Positions 7,326-14,266 of a DNA stretch of 14,266 nt are shown here, piece after piece. Below the pieces are notes generated by a model. That model made no database searches and was not told where the DNA came from. It saw only the letters and a list, made by a program, of their open reading frames with translations. This DNA comes from Coemansia sp. RSA 922. Its lineage: Eukaryota > Kickxellomycota > Kickxellomycetes > Kickxellales > Kickxellaceae. A program made the translations under genes and the position numbers. Positions within the stretch are counted from its first letter, which is position 1. Each line of letters opens with the position of its first letter. Location: contig JANBQS010000631.1 in assembly GCA_027577415.1 (NCBI GenBank), positions 1-14,266 on the forward strand, in the 5' to 3' direction.

Positions 7326-7937
7326 ATGGCTCAGCCACACAGCTGTTGCACTCACCAGCTTCCCGAAGGCTATGTGCCTCGACATCACAAAATAGTCGAT
7401 CCGGCATACGACCATTTCTTGATATCGCCTGAGCCGTTAAGCCTCGACCGGGCGTGCGCTTTAGTGCGCGAAGATGACGCTGGCGCCATATCGACATTTG
7501 AGGGAACGACTCGGGGAACATTCAATGGTAACGTCTCAACGCACAATCCTGCTTAGGCGACAGGGAGTTGGCACCTGCTAATGACAATGTACCAAGCTGT
7601 AGGCGCACGAGTAATACGGCTCGAGTATGAAGCATACGACGCAATGGCGCGCAAGGAGTGGTACACCATTGTCTCCGAGGCCCGATCCAAGTACCATTTG
7701 CTGGGCACGGTCATGCACCACAGGGTTGGAGAAGTAGCAGTCGGCCAGACCAGCGTAATCATTGCGGCGGCGTCTGCGCATCGAGCGGACGCGATAAACG
7801 CAGTGCATTTTCTTATCGATAGCCTCAAAGCTCGCTTGCCGATCTGGAAGAAGGAGCTACTGGACGATGGATCAGGTGCTTGGAAGCAGAACGAAGCTAT
7901 AGATCTCTCGGTACATCAACCGACATTAGACCACTAG
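7326..7937 (+). CDS. MOCS2B: Molybdopterin synthase catalytic (large) subunit, MoaE/MOCS2B
   Basis: Two exons (7326-7527 and 7603-7937) give 178 residues. The enzyme transfers two sulfurs, supplied by the thiocarboxylated small subunit MoaD/MOCS2A, to precursor Z to make molybdopterin in the molybdenum cofactor pathway (cytosol). The exon join reads TFEGTTRGTFNG-ARVIRLEYEAY, exactly the MoaE pattern FxGxxR...G..V..LeYEAY, so the splice is well supported. Other family marks are HHRVGEVAVGQ (106-116), SAHRADA (126-132) and the active-site region IDSLKARLPIWKKE (139-152), with K143 and K150/K151 as candidate catalytic lysines. The ATG at 7326 is the first in frame; the frame also opens upstream but only with a TTG. 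The first 25 residues (His/Cys-containing) are specific to this protein. The gene is convergent with the permease, with 55 bases between their stop codons. Family call secure. Confidence 0.93.
7528..7602 (+). other. Intron of the MoaE/MOCS2B gene (75 bp, phase 1)
   Basis: Donor GTAACG, branch-point-like GCTAATG about 20 bases before the acceptor CTGTAG. Without removal the frame hits a stop at 7554-7556 just after the conserved FEGTTRGTFNG. With removal the conserved LEYEAY follows in frame. Confidence 0.92.
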
Positions 7938-7992
7938 CATGCTTTTCATGTTTCTAATGTTACAAAAAAGTAGAGCTTTAAAATGAGTCTGT

Positions 7993-10309
7993 TCATGGTG
8001 ATACTGAGATGGTAAGCTCTCGTTCCAAATGATTCAGTGCGGCAGTTATGTCATTAAAGTCGTACTCGCCGCCAGCACGCGCCATGCCCGACTTTTCAAA
8101 GCGGCCACGGACAGAGTCGCACACACGCACAAACGCCACACGCACTTGGCGGCGGCTGTACTCGCGGACAATGTTCAGCAGGATCTCCAAAGCACTGCCA
8201 TCAATGTCGGGCATTCCGATGAGGTCAAAGACCACAGCCCGCGTTGGCTTCATACGCGGATCTTCAGATGGATGCACTCGCATGTCCCCGTAAAGTTCGA
8301 GGCGATTGAGTCGCGCATGCAATTGCCCAGCGTTGGCAAAGTACAGCGATTCGTCTATCCTCACAATCAGCACTCCTTCCACGTGCTGCACTTGGGTGTC
8401 GTATTCCTCACTGCCGTCCTCGGCCTCATCGTGCGACCGATCAAATTCAGACTCGTCGCTGCTAAACGACTGACGACGCGAGGCGCCCGAGCTGGGCACA
8501 ACGCCATCGATGGGGCAAAACTCGTAGCCATTTTCAGTTGACCGACCCAGCAGCTTGATACGCGGCATGTTGGACCGCTTGATGACCATGATCAACGAGA
8601 TGACCACGGCCAAGAGTATGCCGGTCTCGACAGATGACACCACGCTGCAAGCGCAAATAAACAGCAACAGGAACAGGTCGGACCATGCCCGCACCTTGAA
8701 CAGGAATGTAATGGCATGTGGCGTTGCAGACAGCAGAGACACTACTGCGTCGACAATGATAGCTGCGAGGACACCCAGCGGCAGGTGGTAGAGATATGGC
8801 AACAGACCCAGCAAGGACACGAGAACCAGGGTGGCAGCCACAATTCCTGACAGCTGGCTTGTGGCCTTGGCCCGGTCGTTAAGCTTGCTGCGCGACAATG
8901 AGCCGAACGCTGGGTACGAACCAAATGCCGAGCCAACGATGTTGGAGACACCCAGCGCAACAAGCTCGCGATTGGACGAGACAGCATAGTGGTTGCGGCT
9001 GGCATACTCGCGCGCTACGATGACCGACTCGACCACGCCAATCATAGTAATGGTGATAGCAGACGACACAATGTCCTTGGAGTCGACGTAGGCCGGCACA
9101 CGCGGGATGCTGAATCTAGGGAGGTCGCCATCGACGCTGCCAAACACAGCAACATTATAGTCCTTACCCAACTGCACTGCCCACGAGATGAGTGTAGTGA
9201 GTATGATGACTACCAGCGTATCAGGGATGCCTTGTAGCCACAGAGCCGACCGGAACTGGCGCTTGACAAAGCGCAGCAAGCGCAGAAATGCCAGGGAGCC
9301 CAGGGATATGGCGGCCGTCGCCACATGTACCTGGTCCAAGTGCGAGAGCATGTGGCAAAGGTCATTCCACGGCGACGAGTGGACCGAGTTTGATGCTGGA
9401 AGACCCAGGACGATGCGCGTCTGTCCAATCAGTACGACTATAGCAGCGCCGCTAATGAATCCACGCAGCGACGACTCGGAGATCATCGAGTCCAGAAAGC
9501 CGAATCGGAACATGCCCAGCGCAAACGTGCACAGACCCGACGCCAGGGCTACTGCGCTGGCCACTGCCGCTGAAAAGTCATCCACGGCGTCATCAGGCGG
9601 CGTGTTTGGGCTGTAGGCCGCGTACAGGTGCTTCAGCTGGCCCTTGACGAGCGTGCCTGTAAGCACAGACACCAATGCCTCCGGGCCCATGGACAGGTGG
9701 CGAGACGTGCCCAGCATCCCGTAGACTAGTGCCGGCACAAGCGCCGTGTACAGTCCATATGCAGGCGGCAAATGCGTCAGCGAGCTGTACGACAGGGCCT
9801 GAGGAATGAGCAAGCACGCCACCATAAACCCGGCCTTGATGTCAGTCGCCAGACTGCCAGCGCTGCACTTGGGAAGCCAACCTATGATGGGGACGTAGTA
9901 ACGAATACGTCGCTGCCACCATCGGGGACTGAATCTTGCCACATGTGTATGCGCCGGCTGCTGCTGCTGTCTCCGCCGACGCGCAGACGAGGTCGAGCGG
10001 ACAGGTCTCTCGCGAAGAGACACTTGGCTGGAGCCAGGACGCATATAATCCGACGCCCTCGAGGACGGCCGGTACCCAGTCAGCAGCGGCGAGCCCTCAT
10101 CGTTTTGGGCAGTAATGACATCGTGGTCTTCGGTTCCTGTGCCTGGGCGATGGCCTAGCATACAAACAAACAAACAAACAAAATTCACTGCAGTTACGCA
10201 ATTAGCGACAGTCACCTCTAACCTCGACGTTGTTGTTGGTCCACAGAGTCGGGGACGACACGACGACTGTACACTTACCTGGTGTGTCGTTGTTATTGCT
10301 GTTTGACAT
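7993..10309 (-). CDS. SulP/SLC26-type sulfate (anion) permease with STAS domain
   Basis: Two exons: 10309-10279 and 10154-7993, giving 730 residues. SulP proteins carry sulfate or related anions across membranes. The transport domain (about 95-540) contains the family entry signature: DIKAGFMVACLLIPQALSYSSL, then PPAYGLYTALVPALVYGMLGTSRHLSMGPEAL. A cytosolic STAS domain spans about 600-725, with the VVFDLIGMPDIDGSALEIL helix-strand. The linker between them (about 565-600) is Ser/acid-rich and looks like a phosphorylation target. The uninterrupted frame starts at 10215, but its first 20 residues are intron. Splicing replaces them with MSNSNNNDTP, joined to GHRPGTGTED. An acidic dileucine-type motif (EGSPLL, about 30-35) hints at vacuolar or endosomal sorting; this is inferred. 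Substrate is not proven: sulfate is the default, and the STAS domain argues against the MOT1 molybdate branch. Confidence 0.9.
10155..10278 (-). other. Intron of the SulP permease gene (124 bp, phase 1)
   Basis: On the minus strand the donor is GTAAGT after ...GACACACCAG, and the acceptor is TATGCTAG, preceded by a T/G tract made of five TTTG units. Exon 1 ends with one base of a Gly codon and exon 2 supplies GC, keeping the frame. Confidence 0.8.
10163..10182. repeat. (CAAA)5 tetranucleotide microsatellite
   Basis: Five exact CAAA units on the plus strand, which read as TTTG units just before the permease intron acceptor on the minus strand. It stands in for the pyrimidine tract, and its length may vary between isolates. 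Confidence 0.9.
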
Positions 10310-10632
10310 TTCTATGTGTAGTTAAGAATTCAACAAGAGAAGAATAATTGACATTAAAAGACACAAAGGAAGAGAGAAAGGCGCGAAGCAACAAGTCTGC
10401 AAAGCAGCTAGCTCGGACGACGACGAAGAGTGGACCCGTGTTGGCAACATATGTCAGAAAGTGGCTTTGCCATGCATTAGAGTGGGCCCATCTCCTAGCG
10501 CAAAACTGAGCAAAAGCGTGCGTGCGAGGGGATCGCCAAGCTTCTGACTTTGACACGGCGCCAAGTAGCAGATCTTTCCTAAGCGCTTGCCTATGCTGCG
10601 CAGTACACTGGTAGAGTGCCTCGAGTAAAAGG
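10310..10632 (-). promoter_or_regulatory. Promoter and leader of the SulP permease, and IF2 3' flank
   Basis: 323 bases between the permease start and the IF2 stop, both on the minus strand. Read on the minus strand, the last 90 bases before the permease ATG are pyrimidine-rich (CTTTCTCTCTTCC near 10370-10382), a usual fungal leader pattern. I looked for sulfur-regulation sites (CACGTG-type) and saw none. No gene is supported here. Confidence 0.5.
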
Positions 10633-13503
10633 CTAGGCCAGCTTTTGCGGGATCTCCTTGTAGCGCAGCGACTGAATGACGTCGCCCTCCTTCATGTCCT
10701 CGAAGCCAGCAAACGAGACGCCAAACTCCTGGCCCTTGGTCGCCTCGTTGATGTCGTGCTTGATGTTCTTCAGTGAGCTGATATCGCCAGTAAACAGCTC
10801 CTTGTCGCCACGCAACACGCGCACCTTGCCAGCCTTCGTAACTGACCCCACAGTCACCCGACTTCCGGCAACGGTCGCGCGATTGTTGCCCTTTAGCGTG
10901 ATCTCAAAGATCTCTTGGATGACGGCCTCGCCCTGGATCTCTTCGATGCGAATTGGCTCGAGTCGCGAGACCAGCAGCTTCTCGACGTCCTCCAGTAGCT
11001 TGTAGATTACTCGGAACGACATGATGTCGACCTTTTCGCGCTTAGCAACGGCCTGCGTTCTCTTGTCCGCCTTTACATTGAAGGCAACTATGACGCCCTG
11101 GTTGCCGGATCCAGCCAGAACCACGTCGGATTCAGACACTGGCCCCACGCCGGTGCTAATGACGTTGACCTTGATCTTCTTGTCTGGCAGCTGTTTGAGC
11201 GCGCTAGCCACCGCCTCAACTGTGCCCGAGACGTCGCCCTTGATAACTACGGGAACCACGGGCAGCTGCTGTGTGCCAGCTGCGCCCTCGGCGGCAGCAG
11301 CGGCAGTCTTTCCACCGTCCTTAGAGGGCGCAGCCTTTGGTGCTGGAGGCTCCGGGTACGAGTCACGTAGGCCGTTGTGGAACTCCCACACCGCCTTGCG
11401 GTGAGCCCTTTCATCAAAGCGCTCGCTTTCATCGCGCTCGTGCGTCTCGCGCCGCTGCACGTTCATAGCTTCAACGGCTGCCAGCTTGGCCTTGTTCTTG
11501 CGCTTCTCTACGCGACTGTCGACAACGCCCTTGGCCTGGCCCTCGTTCTCCGCCTGGAGCACCATGTCTCCCGCCTGAGGGATCTCTTTCCACCCCATGA
11601 TCTCTACCGCGCTGGCCGGGCCTGCCTCTTTGACTGAATTGCCGCGATCGTCAGACATGCTGCGCACCTTACACCACGCCGTGCCAGCAACAATAATGTC
11701 ACCGACCTTTAGCGTCCCTCGCTTGATCAAAACCGAGGCTACATTACCACGGCCTCTCTCGATCTGCGACTCAATTACAGTTCCTTGGGCGGGAATGTCC
11801 ACTTCGGCGCGCAGGTCCAAAATCTCGGCAAGAGTGACAATGCTCTCCGATAGCTCCTCGACACCTGTGCCCTTGAGCGCCGAAATCTCAACGGCTTGGA
11901 TGTCGCCGCCAAGATCCTCAGTCTGGATCCCGTGCTTTAGCAGATCGTCCTTGATGCGCGATGGGTCCACACCATGCTTGTCGCACTTGTTGATTGCCAC
12001 GATGATGGGAACGTCGGCGTCTAGCGCATGTTGAATCGCCTCCTTTGTCTGCGGCATCACGCCATCATCGGCCGCCACTACTAGCACGACGATATCGGTG
12101 GCATTTGCTCCGCGCGCACGCATGGCGCTGAACGCAGCATGCCCCGGCGTATCCAAGAATGTAATGACCTGCCCGCTCTTTAGCTGTACTGAGAACGCGC
12201 CGATGTGCTGTGTAATTCCACCCGCCTCACCAGCTGTGATACTTGAATTGCGCAAGGTATCCAAGAGCGTCGTTTTGCCATGGTCGACGTGGCCCATTAT
12301 CGTGACTACAGGCGGCCGAAGCGGATGCACCGACATGTCATCAGGGAACTTTCGGGGATAAAGCTCAGGACCCGTGCTGTCTGGTATGATCGGGACAACC
12401 TCGTACTCCAATGCAATCTCGGCCGCCTCTTCGTTGGTCAAGAGATAGTCGCTAGCCAGCTTGTCCATGCCAATGTTGGCCATTTTGCGCATTAGGTGGC
12501 TGTTTTGAACGTCCAGCAGCTTTGCTAAGCCATCAACCGTAATAGTCAGTGGCAGAGTGACCTCCAGCCCCTTTTTCGGCAACGTGTATCGCTTGCGACG
12601 ATTCCTGGCCTGATCCTCGTCACCGTCGTCCTTGTCTAGCACCGATCGTCTGAGCGCTCCGTGACCGCGGTTGAACTGCTTGGCAATTGGGCTGGCACGA
12701 CTGGGTGCCGCCTTGCCAGCACGCTTGCTGTGCTCGCTCTCTTTAGTCTTTGGCAGATCCATTTGTTTGCCAGTCTTGACATCGGGTCGCCGCCGCTCCT
12801 GGAGCCGTCTGGGCGTACTAGACCCCTCGGCACTTGTAGATCCTCTATCTACTCTAGACTTGTCAACAAATGCACGCATCAGCTTTGACAGATTCGACGC
12901 AGCGCTGTTGTTGCTCGTGGTCGTAGTCTCGCTGCTGCCCTGTGCATTGCTCGTACTAGTTGCCGAACTAGTCCCAGCTTCTGCGCTGATAGGCTGCTGA
13001 TCGACCCCGTCTGGACTAGGCTTGTTTTTGGCTGTCCACGCTACAGACGGGAGCTCTGCTGCTGCTCCTTGCTTTCGGTTCATAAAGAAGAATCGGGCCG
13101 CTCCTTGAGCCGGTCGTGGTGCTGGCTCTGATGGCTTCGCCGCTGTAGCAGCAGGCGGTTTGTGGATCCCTGCCGTGTTGGCTGGCGCGGCTGATTCCTC
13201 TTCTTCAAAAAATGGCTTGGAGTTCAGGCCAGAGCTGGCTACGTGCGCCGACTTTAGGTTGTTGCGAGCATGGCCGCCGATAATAGGCCGGTTAGACAAG
13301 TGCTGAGGATAGGCGGCCCGCGCACTGTTAGGTCGAGCCCATTTTGCAGAGTTGTCCTTTGCCTGGCTAAGCTTGCTCAGCTCACGCTGTAGTTGCGCGC
13401 GGGCATCGGATGACATGTATGATCTTTGTGAACATAAGCGACCAGCACAAGGCCTGTACGCTGCGTTGCTTGTAGCACCGAGTCTAGCTGTGGCGGTGTA
13501 CAT
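10633..13503 (-). CDS. IFM1: Mitochondrial translation initiation factor IF-2
   Basis: Single exon of 956 residues. IF2 is the GTPase that brings formyl-methionyl initiator tRNA to the small mitoribosomal subunit and promotes subunit joining. GTPase motifs are clear: G1 GHVDHGKT (404-411), G3 DTPGH (451-455), G4 NKCD (505-508), G5 SALKGTG (541-547). A short IF2 N-domain lies near 315-365. Domain II follows the GTPase domain, then a charged insert (about 660-745, rich in Lys/Glu/Ala), then domain III ([11 protein letters not shown] near 755) and C-terminal domain IV ([21 protein letters not shown]). The N-terminus ([20 protein letters not shown]) is rich in Arg, Ala and Ser with no acids, consistent with a mitochondrial targeting peptide. 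About 270 residues of low-complexity Ser/Ala/Lys sequence follow, much longer than in bacteria. An acceptor-like TTGTAATTATAG lies 27 bases before the ATG, so a 5' UTR intron is possible. Confidence 0.95.
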   Translation of the reverse strand: MYTATARLGATSNAAYRPCAGRLCSQRSYMSSDARAQLQRELSKLSQAKDNSAKWARPNSARAAYPQHLSNRPIIGGHARNNLKSAHVASSGLNSKPFFEEEESAAPANTAGIHKPPAATAAKPSEPAPRPAQGAARFFFMNRKQGAAAELPSVAWTAKNKPSPDGVDQQPISAEAGTSSATSTSNAQGSSETTTTSNNSAASNLSKLMRAFVDKSRVDRGSTSAEGSSTPRRLQERRRPDVKTGKQMDLPKTKESEHSKRAGKAAPSRASPIAKQFNRGHGALRRSVLDKDDGDEDQARNRRKRYTLPKKGLEVTLPLTITVDGLAKLLDVQNSHLMRKMANIGMDKLASDYLLTNEEAAEIALEYEVVPIIPDSTGPELYPRKFPDDMSVHPLRPPVVTIMGHVDHGKTTLLDTLRNSSITAGEAGGITQHIGAFSVQLKSGQVITFLDTPGHAAFSAMRARGANATDIVVLVVAADDGVMPQTKEAIQHALDADVPIIVAINKCDKHGVDPSRIKDDLLKHGIQTEDLGGDIQAVEISALKGTGVEELSESIVTLAEILDLRAEVDIPAQGTVIESQIERGRGNVASVLIKRGTLKVGDIIVAGTAWCKVRSMSDDRGNSVKEAGPASAVEIMGWKEIPQAGDMVLQAENEGQAKGVVDSRVEKRKNKAKLAAVEAMNVQRRETHERDESERFDERAHRKAVWEFHNGLRDSYPEPPAPKAAPSKDGGKTAAAAAEGAAGTQQLPVVPVVIKGDVSGTVEAVASALKQLPDKKIKVNVISTGVGPVSESDVVLAGSGNQGVIVAFNVKADKRTQAVAKREKVDIMSFRVIYKLLEDVEKLLVSRLEPIRIEEIQGEAVIQEIFEITLKGNNRATVAGSRVTVGSVTKAGKVRVLRGDKELFTGDISSLKNIKHDINEATKGQEFGVSFAGFEDMKEGDVIQSLRYKEIPQKLA

Positions 13504-14266
13504 TTCTTTTAGGAACGCATAAAGCGGTGTCTATAATTACAAGGGAAGAAGGAATGAGTGAAATCAAGACACTGAGAAAAGAAAGGATTTTAAATACTAT
13601 CGAGATAAGCAATGTTGAGCGTGGCCCTGCCGAGCCCGCAAGCAATAAAAATTCAGTCAGCTTACAGCTAGCTGATCTTGATTTGATCAAGCAATAATAG
13701 TTAAAAACATGACTGTAATCATTCGCCACATATGTAAAGTCAGAAATTCGATAACGCACTTGTAGTTGAAATTGGCACTAACGGAAGCAGAATGTTAAAC
13801 TACGTCTAAAAATGAGTGTTTGAGCCAGTAATATTAAATCTGGTAGGCAATATGGTGGATATTGTGAATTAGTGCAACAATCGCAACATTGATTGATGAG
13901 TGCTGTTGGATGTGCGTCAAGCAAAGCAAGCAGGGTCTGTCAACTGTTGCTGGATATTGCTACAAGATAATAGCAAGTAAGAAAGCACGCTGAACTTGCT
14001 CATGCCAAGTTCTTGGCTGACCAGGCTCGTTATTCAATGCTAAAGACGTCTGACACTCACTTGGTACCGATCACACACGTGACTGGTCCTGATCGGTCGA
14101 TATCCGGCTTCCAACAGAAGAGGTGTATTTTATTGTCGCTGCTCTCTTTCGTCATCGTCACTGGCTCATGCTGCGGTTTCTGGCAATGAGCAGCACACAC
14201 ATGTAACTTTACGCGTATCCTAATTATTTTGATATTTATAATTACATGAAAGACAACAAAGCGTGA
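13504..14266. other. IF2 upstream region and unassigned right edge
   Basis: From 13504 to about 13980 the DNA is AT-rich and should hold the IF2 leader and promoter; a likely 3' splice site on the minus strand (CTTCTTCCCTTGTAATTATAG) ends at 13531. From about 14040 to 14215 base composition becomes more balanced and both strands are open: the plus strand from 14037 to 14189 (50 residues), and the minus strand from the window edge down to a GTGAGT donor-like site at 14059-14054. I cannot assign a family to either peptide. No tRNA or other RNA gene is seen. Confidence 0.4.
14066..14097. repeat. Interrupted 8-bp inverted repeat around a CACGTG box
   Basis: ACCGATCA (14066-14073) and TGATCGGT (14090-14097) are exact reverse complements with 16 bases between them. 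The spacer contains CACGTG (14076-14081), the core of bHLH/Cbf1-type sites (GTCACGTG on the minus strand). It could be regulatory, but it also lies inside the coding-like patch, so its role is open. Confidence 0.5.

Noticed and set aside
10155..10215. Apparent hydrophobic N-terminus (signal-like) of the permease
   Set aside because: It is translated from the intron between a GTAAGT donor and a CTAG acceptor; the spliced start gives a polar N-tail, as expected for SulP proteins.
7993..10309. Permease as a MOT1-type molybdate transporter partnering MoaE
   Set aside because: It has the long SulP transport domain plus a C-terminal STAS domain, whereas MOT1-type carriers lack STAS; no positive evidence for molybdate.

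Overview
The window looks like nuclear DNA of a fungus. Genes sit on both strands and are separated by a few hundred bases. Introns are few and short (about 75-150 bp) with GTAAG-type donors and TAG acceptors. Leaders are CT-rich, and there are no bacterial-style operons or ribosome-binding sites. The gene set (a Sec2-type Rab exchange factor, a PBDC1/Ypl225w homologue, calmodulin-family genes with an intron directly after the ATG, a eukaryotic molybdopterin synthase large subunit, a SulP permease and a mitochondrial IF2) fits an early-diverging or filamentous fungus. A Kickxella-type fungus is a guess from overall feel, not something the sequence proves.

Layout, left to right: SEC2 (minus, 153-2399); a 0.7 kb divergent promoter region; PBDC1 (plus, 3124-3546); three tandem calmodulin-like genes, here CML1 (3999-4775), CML2 (5235-5854) and CML3 (6454-7062), all plus and all with a phase-0 intron after the ATG; a two-exon MoaE/MOCS2B gene (plus, 7326-7937); a SulP sulfate-permease gene in convergent orientation (minus, 7993-10309, with a short 5' exon recovered by splicing); mitochondrial IF2 (minus, 10633-13503); and 0.76 kb of mostly AT-rich DNA with one unexplained coding-like patch near the right edge.

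Most of these are ordinary housekeeping genes and I see no operon-like co-operation between them. The unusual part is the calmodulin-like cluster. CML2 and CML3 lie in about 0.87-0.88 kb direct repeats that include upstream DNA, intron and 3' flank, so they arose by tandem duplication. CML3 keeps four calcium-loop-like EF hands. CML2 has lost key residues in EF3 (Gly6 to Arg) and EF4 (Glu12 to Ala), and its central linker has changed from acidic to basic. CML1 is closest to standard calmodulin but carries a 65-residue Pro/Ala-rich C-terminal tail with three 11-residue GKP repeats. The CML2 intron also holds a perfect 20-bp palindrome that is broken in the CML3 copy.

Two gene starts or structures are best read from splicing rather than from raw open frames. 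The permease starts at 10309 rather than inside its intron, and the MoaE protein joins across a 75-bp intron. I found no RNA genes, transposons or CRISPR arrays.
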